Shown here: positions 43,386 through 54,575 of the stretch, piece after piece | How the letters are laid out: every line of letters starts with the position of its first letter | Position numbering within the stretch: position 1 is the stretch's first letter | Position numbers and translations under genes: made by a program | Assembly: GCA_029204225.1 (NCBI GenBank) | Contig: CM055104.1 | Coordinates: 28,342,253 to 28,402,252, forward strand | Source of the DNA: Diphasiastrum complanatum | Taxonomy: Eukaryota > Streptophyta > Lycopodiopsida > Lycopodiales > Lycopodiaceae | Direction of reading: 5' to 3' | Length of the DNA stretch: 60,000 nucleotides | Notes under the pieces: generated by a model | What the model saw: the letters and a program-made list of their open reading frames with translations, nothing else | What the model was told of the DNA's origin: nothing | Databases searched by the model: none

Positions 43386-43925
43386 TGTTGTAAAGTTACC
43401 TTTACAAGCCTTACTTCCGGCGCACCGGCGCCAATATTGTCCCCGACGCCAGCAACGCCCCTGCTGCTCCCAGCGCCACTGTGACCAGAATCCAGCCGCC
43501 GCCAAGCTCCTATGGCTGAAAATCTTTGATCGGTTCTAGCAAAGTCCAAAGAGCTCAGATCGATGTGCAGTCACCTCACACAATCTAGGCATGATTAAAG
43601 GAAGCCTAAGGATCAGTAAATTCTAGAGAGAGAAAATTCTAGAGAGAGAAAACGTGCTTTACCAGCCTGGGTAGAGTACTTGGTATGAGGGGAGATGGCG
43701 AATCCCATCAATACTATAGGGGAGTGCGGGTTGCAACTCAGGTCAAGCTCCAACCAAGTCTCAGTCTCCCTTGCTGGAATGTTGTCCTGGCACTCGCCTT
43801 AGCATGCTAGCGCCCCGGAGACTAAGGTCGGTCACACACTTGAAATGTAACCTTCTCAGATTTATCAATAAAGTGGGATTTTTCTCAAACTGACTCTGAT
43901 TACCTTCTGGGTTTCAATGTTCGGT
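43386..43925 (+). repeat. Left LTR (at least) of the LARD-like element
   Basis: It starts with an inverted repeat TTGTAAAGTTACCTTTACAA and contains several GGCGCC-like words. AATAAA lies at about 43868. Relative to the right copy it carries an extra stretch around 43645-43720. Confidence 0.65.
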
Positions 43926-46877
43926 AAAAGCACCGGTTGTAAGGCCGCTTCAAAATTTTTAATTTGGCACATGGCTAAGGGTCGTATCCCAGGACGCCAG
44001 CGGTATGCCGTCGGGACCATTCAGTCTATGGCGCCAGCGGTATGCTGTCGGGACCATTTGGTCCAAGAACTGGTTGTCTCCATATCTGTGGCAGCTTGTG
44101 GTTCTGAGTGTTCCTCGCATGAACATGAATGGGTTAAGCCCTTGGGGAACGGGCTCTAACCTGTCGGCTGAGTTGGATGGCTTGCTTGTGTGGAAGTTAC
44201 TTGTTTATGGCTGTCCAGTCTAGTGTGGCGCCAGGTTGGCTTCTAGCGCTTGTGACGAAGCTTTCAGTTGGTTAAGTCTGATGTAAGTCAGACCACTTGC
44301 TTGGAATGGATGTTACTCGTTTATAACGAAGCTTTGAGTTGGTTAAGTTTGATGTATGTCGGACGGCTTGCTTGGAGGAAAGTCACCCACATCGGAACCC
44401 CCGATCTGGCATGGCGCCAGGTTGGATCTCAATGTTGGTTTCCGAACTTCCAGTTGGTTAAGTCTGATCGTTGTTGGCGAGTTGGCTGCTTGTATGTCAA
44501 GTGGGTTTGGACGGCAAGAGTTGAAGGCTGGGAAGCTAAGTCGTGGTTCCTAGCTCCCTTTGGGATGCTTGCGCTACATGTAGTATCAGAGCCGACTGGC
44601 TGGTCAACTATGCGGATCTCGTCGAAATGGCCACTGTTGGGGTTCATCAGGACAACTGTTGTGCAAGGTGTTGCCCACAGTGTAAGCACGGGTGCGTCCA
44701 CGGTCGGGGTGGTCGGCAGAACGGGGGACTTGATGAGGCGTGACAGTTCTCGCGGTTCGGGCCTGGTGCTGTCTGCACGTAGGACAAATGAGGTAGTGTG
44801 CTGCCATTAGATTGGTGTAAGCACGGTCTGTGCCTTGTGGGGTGCGGGGTGACATATTCGAACTGTACGAGTTAACCATTGATACAGAGATGCTGCTCAA
44901 ATTCGGGTGTAAAGCACGGGAGGTTAGCTGCCGGTGCGAGATAGCTACCGATCGATTAGCTACAAGGGCTATCGACCAAAAAGTGGTGGGGCGTGACTGA
45001 GGCAATGTGCTGCTTAATGGTGAAAGCACGGATATTTGGAGGGATGTTCTCTGTGGGCTGATTCTGTGATCGATCTGTATGGACGCGGCCAGGCAAAGGT
45101 CCTTTGGCAGAACTATCTCAAAGGGGGACCTTGTCTTTGTTACTTGTTAGTAAACCTGCCTGAGTGTCTTGCTTGTATGTATTCGTGGTGAGTCTTAGTA
45201 CTCGTGCTTTGTCTGCTTTGCATGATTGCTTGTGATACAAGGAGCTGATGGCTCGAGAAGAAACCTTTCTATTGAAGGTTGACACCATCAAACAAAGAGG
45301 ACTACAGAATCTGTGGGGCGGATTCGCAGTTCAAGTACTCGTACGTGAACGGCAACGAAACGACTAGATGTTTTCAAAGGATGGATGGCTAGCATGTTTC
45401 TTGGGTTAGTCTCATTTGCGACGACGCCCACCAGACGCAAGCAGGAAGTCAAAAAGTTGGAAAGAGCAATTTCAAGGGAGATCTTCTATGGAGCAGTTGG
45501 TCTTCATTTGGGATGGCTACCTTCGGAACTGAAACTCACTGAGCATGGGTGATATCCAATATCAGTTGGGTTTTTCCTCAAAGGGGAAAAAGACTAGGAT
45601 CCTCTTCAGAGATTGGCAACAAGTTGGATCAAGCCATAATCCTAGCAGATGGGAAGCAAAGTGTTGGAAAGGCTTTTTGTCTGAGAACTCTACTCTAAGT
45701 CCAATCAACTGTTTTAATAAGTGGAGGGGAACTATCACACACACCTCTCTCTTGGGGCAAAGTTTGAATGAAAGTTGATCAAAACGGGGGCAAATTCAAG
45801 GTGACCTAGCCATACTCAGACGAGGAGACTGGCGAACTTTGGACCTAATAAGTTGACAAGTTTTTGTTGTGGAAGGGAAAGCTTGTTATAGGCTTTCTCT
45901 GGACCAGCAATGATGAGGAGACATAAGGAGTACGCTGACTTGTGTTACGTGTAAGACAGCTGATCAATGAAAGAACTGTGAAAGAGTCTTGCACGAGAGA
46001 CTTGGTACTTCGAACGGATGCTAAGGGATAGTTCGTGTTGAGATCGGACTAGTGCAAACTTTGGGTGCATGTGTTTGATTCAAAGAGAGCTACTTGAACA
46101 CTTCTTGTTTTGACTGTGAGGCAACGGACCAGTGATGGAATTGTGAAAGTCAAGTTTTGCGCGACGGACATGGCACTTCAAACGAACGCGAAGAGATAGT
46201 TCATATGCGGATCAAACTGGTGCGACCCCTTGGCTCTCCACGAGGTCAATGGTTACATTTGGATTGATTCAAAGACAGCTACTTCAAGCTAAGTGAGAGG
46301 TGCATTGCAGAGTACTCAATATTTGCCTACCTCAAAGAGCCAAAAATGAAAAGTATCAAGATCAGGCTGGGACAAGGAGAGAAATCAAGGTGCAGAAGCA
46401 ACAAGGCACGAAGTGGACCATAAAGTGGGCAATCAAACGATAAATCCTTTGGCTCAGGGAGCCCTGATACCTGTGCGGAATTGATCAAATCTGGAGCTCA
46501 GGGAGCTCAACACAAAGTGCATCAAGGACAAATCAGGAGCTCAAAGGAGTTCCAAAGTCAAAAGTCAAAAGCGACAGGGGCGAACATTTCACAGAAAGGC
46601 CTATGTCACCAGTTAATAAGATTCTTGGGTTTTACGAAAGCGATATAAAACCTACGCTTTTCCCAGACAAAGTGATATTTTCAAGTTAAGTAATTTTTCA
46701 GTACAAAGAGTTGAGCCTCCGACTTGTGGTGTGCCAGTTTCAATGTTAATAAAAAGTGGACAATAAATTGAGTACTGTGCCAAGTAGATCAAATGTATGA
46801 TTACTTTTAATTGGGAGGCACCTTTACTTTAATCTGACATCTAATGAGGACATCAGATTTTATAAAGGTAAGATGGA

Positions 46878-47372
46878 TGTTGTAAAGTTACCTTTACAAG
46901 CCTTACTTTCGGTGCCACTGGCGCCAGTATTGTCCCCGGCGCCAGCAGTGCCCCTGCTGCTCCCGGCGCCACCAGCGTCGGCGTCGCTCCCGGCGCCACT
47001 ATGACCAAAATCCAGCCGGCGCCAAGTTCCTATGGCTAAAAATCTTTGATCGGTTCTAGCGAAGTCTAGAGAGCTCAGATCGATGTGCAATCACCTCACA
47101 CGATCTAGGCATGATTAAAGGAAGCCTGGGGACCAATAAATTCTAGAGAGAGAAAGGGGAGTGCGGGTTGCGACTCAAAACGAGCTCCAGCCAAGTCTCA
47201 CTCAGCCTCCCTTGCTGGAATGTTGTCTTGGCACTCGCCTTGGCATGCCAGCGCCCCGGAGACTAGGGTCAGTCACACACTTGAAATGTAACCTTCTCAG
47301 ATTTATCAATAAAGTGGGATTTTTCTCAAACTGACTCTGATTACCTTCAGTGTTCGGTAAAAGCGCCAGTTC
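46878..47372 (+). repeat. Right LTR of the LARD-like element (probably truncated)
   Basis: It matches the left copy, with an extra GGCGCC-rich insert near 46970. It ends where copia sequence (TTGGCAATTGAAACG) begins. Confidence 0.65.
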
Positions 47373-47389
47373 TAAGGTTGTTGGCAATT

Positions 47390-48060
47390 GAAACGTTTTG
47401 TTTCTTCAATTCCAAAAAAAATTGGAGATTTGAGTATATAGTACTTGCAAGAGGAGTTTTCATGTTACACATCCGAAGACTCGTAGGTGATCTACATATG
47501 GCTTTGTACCTAAGCAAACCTGCTCAGAGGTTTAGTTGTCGACGACCTTGTTACCGCAACAATTTTGGATGTAACAGGCTGTTGCAATTGCTTCTGCCCA
47601 AAACTTGTTTAGAAGATTAGTAGCAAATAACATGGATCTTGTAAACTTGAAAAGAGTTTGATTCTTTCTTTTGGCTACTCTGTTCTATTGTCTAAATCTC
47701 AGATTCGCTTAAAAAGTCATTCATAGCATTTGAAATGAACTCTCCCCCTCCATTTGTCCATAGAGCTTTGATCTTTATTCTTGTATGGGTTTCAGACAAT
47801 CGTTTGAATTGTTAAAAAAACCCACACACGCTTCTAATTTGTTCTTGATGAATATGACAAAAGTTTTTTTTGGAAAAAATTGGTGATAAATGTAATAAAA
47901 TACATCGATCCTTCGCATGATGGGGTCTGCATCGGGCCAGATCATAGTGAATCAGATCCAAAATGCCTTTAGCTCTATGAGCTTGGATTCTAGTGAATCT
48001 TGACCTTTCATGCTCACCAAGAATGCAAGTCGCACAAGTTTGTTTTAGTGAGCTCAAGAG
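47390..48060 (-). pseudogene. Copia integrase relic
   Basis: Minus-strand blocks: SSLKQTCATCILGEHERSRF (zinc-binding end), ILDLIHYDLA (first Asp region), KALWTNGGGEFISNAMNDFL (second Asp changed to Asn: TNGGGEF), NKFWAEAIATACYIQN and KPYVDHLRVFGC. Stops and deletions throughout. Confidence 0.85.
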
Positions 48061-49059
48061 ACCGAACTACCTTTTGATGAGAAGAATTTAGCCTCGTCTC
48101 TTTCCAAATACAGTAATTTCTTTCAGCTGGTCTTTCGAAACGGACATAGAATTAAAAGTTCAATTTTTTTAATAATGTTTTTTTTGAATTAAATTGACAT
48201 TTTTTAACTCAAATATTTGACAAATGAAAAAAGCTTGAAATAAAGAGACAAATTTCAAATGGGTCGTCGTCCTCAACAAAAACAAAATCTACTCAACCAA
48301 TACTTGTCTCCATCCCCCAAGATATGGGAATATTTGAGTGGAAGAATATGCCAGACATTCTTTCCAAAGACATTGTTGTGAGTGTGTGAGTGTCTTGTCA
48401 AGAGTCGTTGATGGACAACTCTGCCTTGCAGATATGGGAAAGGAATTTCAAAGGTGATTTTAATTTTTCAGTATAGATTTTTTATTTTAAAAATGCTTGA
48501 ATCTAATTATTAATTTTTTCATACATAAGTTTTTAATGAAGGTGCAAGAGGCTACGATAAAGAGCCTCAATTACAAAGATTGGAATGAGTGTCAGCAACT
48601 CTACCCAAACGCTCCAAAGATGAGGAGCTTCAGAGATTTTTAATCTTATTCAGGGATATGGTAAGCTCTTCTTACAATTTCTAATTCTAAATCACCAATT
48701 TCAAGCCACTATTTATGTTAAGCATGGATATCTTTTCTCAAGTTTTTTCTATATTATTATTTTTAAGATCATTATTCAAGCTCAACATAAGTTCATGTCA
48801 CTAGTAAGTAGTTTAATATTTGAAAGACCCATGCTGAACATAAGTGCATTTCTATCTCACCGTCGGCTACTTCTATACCGATGGAAAGAAATCAATGTTG
48901 TGCACTACAACACTCAAGTAGGGAACGCAAATTTTGGAAATCATTTTGATTTTCCTACAGTGAAAAAAAAAACTAAAAAATCCAATGACTAGTTCTGTGG
49001 CTTGTCCATATCGAAAGCCACAACAGCTTGTAAATAAATTAATTGAAATATTATTTCAT
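48061..49059. other. Mostly unassigned stretch between copia gag and integrase relics
   Basis: On the minus strand this should correspond to gag end and protease but I cannot read either. On the plus strand a short frame near 48540-48640 (VQEATIKSLNYKDWNECQQL) is unassigned. Words resembling half of the 4.4-kb palindrome (CATGCTGAACATAAG, 48829) occur but are weak. Confidence 0.3.
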
Positions 49060-49440
49060 CCTATGGACTAGATTTCAGATTTATTTAGTGGTAGTGGCAC
49101 GACTAGTATATGTGTTGTCCAAAAGAGCAGGCATATTGCGGCTGTAGAATTAGATGAGAGTTTAGCAGATTTTGTTAAGATTAGTTGGTATTTCGGTTTT
49201 GTCCGATGTGAATTTTTGAGATTCATGGATATCAATGCGAGTGCTCTGCCATCTTTTGGATTTTCATTTGAAAATAAGATCAATATTTTGTTATGGTAGG
49301 ATTGAAAATCCATCTACCTCATCCCATAATTTTTTCTCCAACAATATCATCTTCATGCAATACTTCCACATGTGAAAGTCATCGCCATTGAATCGCTCGA
49401 TGAGTCAAATTCCAGAAGACAATTGCTCCATGTGCCTAGA
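49060..49440 (-). pseudogene. Copia gag relic
   Basis: Minus strand: LIERFNGDDFHMWKYCMKMI then LLEKKLWDEVDG, the standard N-terminal gag block, and after a frame change DGRALALISMNLKNSHRT. It lies just after the PBS at 49480. Confidence 0.8.
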
Positions 49441-49494
49441 AAAGAAAACAATCGGAAATGTTATGACAATCAAAACAAGCTTTGATATCACTAT

Positions 49495-50359
49495 TGAAAA
49501 ATGAGGAGGTGCAAAAGATTGCAACAACTCTAAGTGTCAAGAGACATTGTCGTGTTGGAAATCAGTGGAAATGAGCGAAAGATGGGAGCGAGCTTGGTGC
49601 GTGGATCGGAAGTGCCACAGTTAGCAGCAGAATGTTCAAAACTAAATTGATTCAACAAATGCAAGTGAGCTATAACAATAGTGAGACAAATAATTGCACT
49701 CTGATTAATATCAACAAAGAGTGCAATGCTTAAAGTAATTACTTCAGCTGATCGTTGTGCGTGATAACATTGGCAACGAAAATATCTGATTGATTACAAT
49801 TTCAGTAGTAACTGTATATCAGAAGAAGTTTTCAGATGAAGATTCTAGGATTAGATATACTGAAAATATCTACAACTAACTCGCATTGAATGCTATTTTC
49901 TATATTAATTACAACCACATTGTAACTGTAAATACATGTACAAAGTAGGTGGACTGTCAACGCGAAGTCATTGGGTTGGATTTCCAACCGACAATATCAA
50001 AATTTGACAATGTGTATCAAATTTATACAAAGGATTGAAAAATGTACACTGGGTCGAAAAATATGTATAGGGTTGGATTTTCCAAAGTCGAACAAATCAG
50101 ACCCGATTTGATCCGATCTAGGGTCAAAGACGTCCGGATAATTTCAGTCTCGATCCGATCCGATCCATGGTTGTAAAATCTTTTTTTTTTTGACAAGAGT
50201 TACATTGGGTTGGAGAAGGCTTGGGTCAAAAAAATCCGATACTGGATTTTTCGATCTTGTGCTCAAAAATTCGAGCTTTCTCTTTTCTTCCTTGATTTTG
50301 TATAGCTTTTGGGATGCTCATTAATGAATGGATTTGAGGTTGAACATCGAATTCCAACA
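49495..50359 (-). repeat. Copia LTR shared by two internal halves
   Basis: On the minus strand a PPT (AATAGGGAG) precedes TGTTGGAATTCGATG at 50359, and the sequence ends TTTTTCA at 49495, followed by a degenerate PBS TGATATCAAAGCTTG (about 49477-49491). Its U5 end (GATATTAATCAGAGTGCAA... CTGCTGCTAACTGT) matches the LTR at 57454-58230. It therefore acts as 3' LTR for the pol at 50440-51890 and 5' LTR for the gag at 49060-49440. Confidence 0.75.
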
Positions 50360-50439
50360 CTCCCTATTAATGTGGATCTTGGAAAGCTTTGATTTTCATA
50401 AACTTTTTATTAAATCTGAGATGATGCTCTTTGGAAAGA

Positions 50440-51890
50440 GCCTTTGTGAAGTAATATGCTGCCATCAGATCTGTCCTGTAATAAACCAGTGATATCTCCT
50501 TGCTTTGCACTTTCTCTCTTAGGTAGTGTTACCTGATTTCGATATGCTTGCTTCGAGAATGAAATCTCGAATTTGGAGAGAGTGTTATGGTGCTTTGGTT
50601 GTCATAGAAAATAGTCGTTGGATGTGACTGTGCAAGGTCAATTTCTGCTAGCAGATGCCTCAACCAAATTGCCTCATTGGTAGCATTCATGGCGACAATA
50701 TATTCTGATTCGGTTGATAATAATGCTACTAAGGTCTATTTCCGGTTGTTCCAAGAGATCGAGCCTTGATTGTATAAAAATACAAATCCAAAAGTCAATA
50801 ATCTGGTATCGATATCCCCTTCCCAATCTGCATCTATGTGTCCTTCTAGAATATTGACAGATTTGTTGCCTCCATAACAGATGCTGAGATGTTTGGTTGC
50901 TTGGATGTACTTCATGACCTTTGTAAGTGCTTTCAAATGAGCTAGGCCTGGATTTGATAGGAACTGGCTGAGTGAACGAATTGAATATGCAATGACAGGT
51001 CGAGTGCAAATCATTGCATACATTAGTGAGCCAATGATGGAGTGAAGCGGATATTTCTTCATATCCTCCTTCTCTTCTTCGGTTTGAGGAGATCGTTCAT
51101 TTGACAACTTTAGTCCAGGGTCGAGTGGAAAATAACTTGGTTTGCAGTTGGACATTCCATACTTTTCTAGCATGTTTGTGAGATATCTCTGCTGACTGAC
51201 GAACATCAGTCTGTTGGGTCGGATTCGAAAAATTTTTATGCCGAGACAATAGTGAACTAGACCCATATTAAAACTATATTTGGTTTCTACACAAAGTAGT
51301 AGGCTGCATTATCCATAAATCTAGATGGGGGCTGTCTGGGTCAATTTGATTTTCTTGGCTGAATTTCGACCCTCTGCTATTCAGACTCATTTTTCGAGTT
51401 TGTATCGATTTCTTGATTTTCAACCCTTGGGTCAAAAATCTCCTGTTCAACTCTTGGGTCGGAAATTTCTATAGCTTTTCCCTTGTGGTCAAAAATTTTT
51501 TCCTCTAGAAAGATGACATCTTTGCTTGTGAATGTTTTTTTTGTGTCCAGATTGTAGAGTTTGTATGCCTTCTGATCTGGAGAGTAGCCAATGAAAATTG
51601 ATTTTATGCTTGTGTTGTCCATCTTTTTCTTGAGGTCTTCAGGGATCTGAGCATAAGCAATGCAACCAAACACTCTAATGTTTTTGAGTGATGGTTTTGA
51701 TCCTGTCCACACCTCATAAGCTTTCGATCTTGTCCACACCTCATAAGGTTTTGATCTTGTCCACACTTCATAAGGTGTCTTGCCAGTCAGGGCTTTGGTG
51801 ATGGATCGATTTTGAAGATAGGCGGTTGTAGTAACAGCTTCTGCTCAAAATTTCTTTGGAAGAAAGACATGGACCAGCATTGTTATGGCC
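50440..51890 (-). pseudogene. Copia pol relic: integrase end, RT end, RNase H
   Basis: From 51890: FLPKKF*AEAVTTTAYLQNR, KNIRVFGCIAYAQIPEDLKK, KTFTSKDVIFLEEKI (integrase end), then directly GLVHYCLGIKIFRIRPNRLM, SIIGSLMYAMICTRPVIAYS (RT end), GHIDADWEGDIDTRL, AIWLRHLLAEIDLAQSHPTT and SRFHSRSKHIEIR (RNase H). The RT core with the YVDD box is deleted near 51270-51370. Confidence 0.9.
51692..51772 (-). repeat. 27-bp triplication inside the integrase coding sequence
   Basis: Three in-frame 27-bp copies each encode YEVWT(R/G)SK(P/A). A single copy of this motif is normal in copia integrase. Confidence 0.93.
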
Positions 51891-52368
51891 ATATTCCACT
51901 AAGGACATGGAATAGTCCTAATATGGTAGATCGGCTCTCTAGTGTTTGAGTTTATTGGTCATGCCTAGATTTTATTCCACGTCGAGGCCTGTTGGTGACT
52001 AGTAAGCTTGAGAGGACCCAAACACTCTAATTGAGACATATGGAGTAGTGCAGTGACTAATATAGGCAGGAGGTATGCATGAAGAGCTGTGACCTATTTA
52101 TAGTTGACCTGCATGGGGATTGCATGTGTTCATGCATAGGATCCTACTCTCTATATATTGAGGTAGTGGTTATTCCGTTGACGACTTGGTCTAGGTTACC
52201 TGATGAGCTCTTCTCCACTTGCTGTCATATTGGCATGGCTTGGGGGCTAGATCCAAGAGGATTCTCCAGGAGGGATCTAGGTTTGGTTGGGTGGTTTTTC
52301 TCCACAGTCTCTCTTGTGTTTTCCTATCCTCATCTTAGGGGTTTTCCCTAGTGTTCTTTACATTATAG
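51880..52368 (+). repeat. LTR-like sequence (plus strand)
   Basis: It begins TGTTATGGCCATATTCCAC and has a CCTATTTATAG TATA-like site near 52091. Its end (GGGGGCTAGATC, TTTGGTTGGGTGG, ...ACATTATAG) resembles the LTR end at 58270-58386. No PBS follows it. Confidence 0.5.
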
Positions 52369-52837
52369 TTCCACCATTGCACACAAACTGGATTCCACAA
52401 AAGAAATCTATGCAACTGGTTAATCCCATGAAAGTCTTATTCCTATCATTTTCTTCTCCCCCTTTTAAAAGAAATTTCATAATTTCAATCAAAAAGTTCC
52501 CAGGAGACAACGTATAAGATATCGTTTGCATTGGTTGTAGAATAATGAGATGTACTCTGATATGCCATTGTCAAAACAAGGCGGGGTTGGGGACACGAAA
52601 AAGTCAGTAATATTCAATACAATTACAAACTGGACTTTTTCCTTAAAATTATAAAATATCTTATCTGGAGTGATAGAAATATTACTCTCAATAATCAACT
52701 ATCAAATAGAGATAATAATTTGGGCTCAGGGAGTCTAAATTCCACTTAATCGATTGAAAACATCAATTGATTCTGAGCTATATTCACAAACTTGAACCTG
52801 TTTTCTTTTTCTCGTTCTGAGGACATAACATATTTAA

Positions 52838-52984
52838 GGGAGGAAGAATGTTATGGCCATATGCACAATAAATGGACTACTTTTTGGCATTTTTGAACCG
52901 CAATGAAAATTGCAGATTATTGAGCCACCCACTCTAATACCATGTCGAAAATCTATAGGATCAAAGAGCTGAACTCTGATGCCA
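52838..52984 (+). repeat. Polypurine tract and start of a second TGTTATGGCCATAT LTR
   Basis: AAGGGAGGAAGAA is followed at 52851 by TGTTATGGCCATATGCAC, the same 15 bases that open the LTR at 51880. The LTR is cut off where the minus-strand copia LTR begins. Together they suggest a short non-autonomous element of about 1 kb. Confidence 0.4.
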
Positions 52985-53646
52985 TGCAGGAAATTGGTGG
53001 ATTCAGAGACAATTGACTGGTATCGGATTAGCAAAGATCTAATTAGAAATCACAATTCTACTGACTAGAAAACTCACTAGTGTAGAATGCAAAAGTCTCA
53101 TCAATCTCATTAGCAAAATGATGATCCTTTTATGGATCAAGTACATCCACGAGTCTGGTACAGTCCAGCAGGTCTTCACATGTGTGAAGAGTGCCACATC
53201 ACTCAGATCTATCCATTTGATCCATCCTTGATCCTTATCCAAAGTTGACATTCTAGAATATGGCTAAAATCCAAAGGGCTAGTCTCCTAGAATATAGGAA
53301 TATTCCCTACAAAATAGGATCTAAGAAAAATGGTCAACTCTTATCTTCTAGAACTCTATACACACGTGTGAACATCCACTTGCCATGTGGGAGCATTTAC
53401 TCATGCACATGCAAGGAAAAGCTAATTTCTAGGTGACTAGTCAACTTGACTAAAAACTAGTCATATCATGTTCACACTAACTAGATTGATACAAAATCAA
53501 ATTAGATATATACAAGTATGAAAAGTACTTTCTTTCACACGTGGAAACAGGCTCCACACATGTGAAATCAGATCATGAACATTGTTCTAATGATTGATCT
53601 TTATTTACCATAAACAATGTCAAGTGAGAAGTGACAATTTTCAACA
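52985..53646 (-). repeat. Copia LTR with G-box palindromes
   Basis: On the minus strand a purine tract (GAAGTGAGGAGGAG) precedes TGTTGAAAATTGTC at 53646; it ends TTTCCTGCA at 52985, followed by PBS-like TGGCATCAGAGTTC. It contains CACACGTGTG at 53361 and TTTCACACGTGG at 53535. Confidence 0.75.
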
Positions 53647-53649
53647 CTC

Positions 53650-54575
53650 CTCCTCACTTCTAACTTGGCAAATCTAATGTACATCTTTTTACAATTCCAA
53701 GAGCATATCTTAACTTGAAAAATGGATCTTTGGACAATGGCTTGGTTAAGATATCAGCTATGCATTCAGATGATGGTACATGATGTAGTTGCACCTCCTT
53801 GGATTGTACCTTCTCCCTCACAAAGTGTGAGCTATCTCAATATGCTTTGTTCTAGCATGGAAGATAAGATTGGAAGCAATTTGTTGAGAAACTTGATTGT
53901 CACAAAATATGTACGGGATCTCCTCGACCTCTAGCACATGTAGCTCCATCAAGAGTCTTCTTAGCCATAGGAGCTCTTTGGTTGTTGAAGTTAATGCCTT
54001 GTACTCGGCTTCACAAGAAGATAGTGAGATAGTATCTTGCCTTTTGGAAAGCCAAGATATTACTCCTCCACAAAGGAATGTTGCAAATGCACTAATGGAC
54101 TTTCTATCCATGTTGTCACCTGCAAAATTTGAATCCGAGTAGGCTCTCAAGTGCAAGTTAGATCCTTCATAAAGTATGTCAAAAAATCTAATACTAGAAA
54201 CATATCTAAGCACTCTCTTGGCACTTTTCCAATGATGCACTAAAGGAGCTTGCATACTTTCACTCAACTTGCTTACACAAAAGCTTAAGTTAGGTCTAGT
54301 GATGGTTAAATAGATTAGGGAGTCTATAAGTTTTCTAAAGAGGGTGATGTCCTCAAAGGATGCTTCATCACCTTCATTAGTTACTTTCACAACATGCTCC
54401 ATAGAGGTGCCAATCCCCTTACAATCTTTCATACCAAACTTTTCAAGAATGGAAGTAGCATACTTAGATTGACTTATGAAAGTACAATTGCTACTTCTAG
54501 ACACTTCTATCCCAAGTATAAACTTTAGGATGCCTAGATCTACCATCTTGAACCTAATCCATTAGATAGGACAGA
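53650..54575 (-). pseudogene. Copia RT end and RNase H
   Basis: The frame 53818-54546 is open for 242 codons: FKMVDLGILKFILGIEVSRS, CTFISQSKYATSILEKFGMK, LIDSLIYLTITRPNLSFCVS, YSDSNFAGDNMDRKS, SLSSCEAEYKALTSTTKELL and IFCDNQVSQQIASNLIFHAR are the RT-to-RNase H blocks, with the DSNFAGD and EAEY acidic residues present. A stop lies just after HIEIAHTL. The upstream RT core and integrase are absent: at about 54575 the sequence changes to the Ulp1-like gene. Confidence 0.92.

Larger units (their letters stand above)
43386..47375 (+). mobile_element. Non-autonomous LTR element (LARD-like)
   Basis: Two related long sequences, 43386-43925 and 46878-47372, begin identically with TGTTGTAAAGTTACCTTTAC and share a GC-rich block, a CAATAAAGTGGGATTTTTCTC word and a CGGTAAAAGC end. 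The interior shows no gag or pol. A degenerate PBS, TAGTATCAGAGCCG, is at 44581, so the true LTR may reach 44578 with the right copy truncated at 47375. The AATAAA position favours the plus orientation. No clear target duplication is visible. Confidence 0.6.

Noticed and set aside
43334-43549. Minus-strand frame in the LARD LTR (DFARTDQRF...), similar to one at 46860-47090
   Set aside because: It appears twice because it lies in the two LTRs; both strands are open there because of the GC-rich block, so it is not evidence of a gene.
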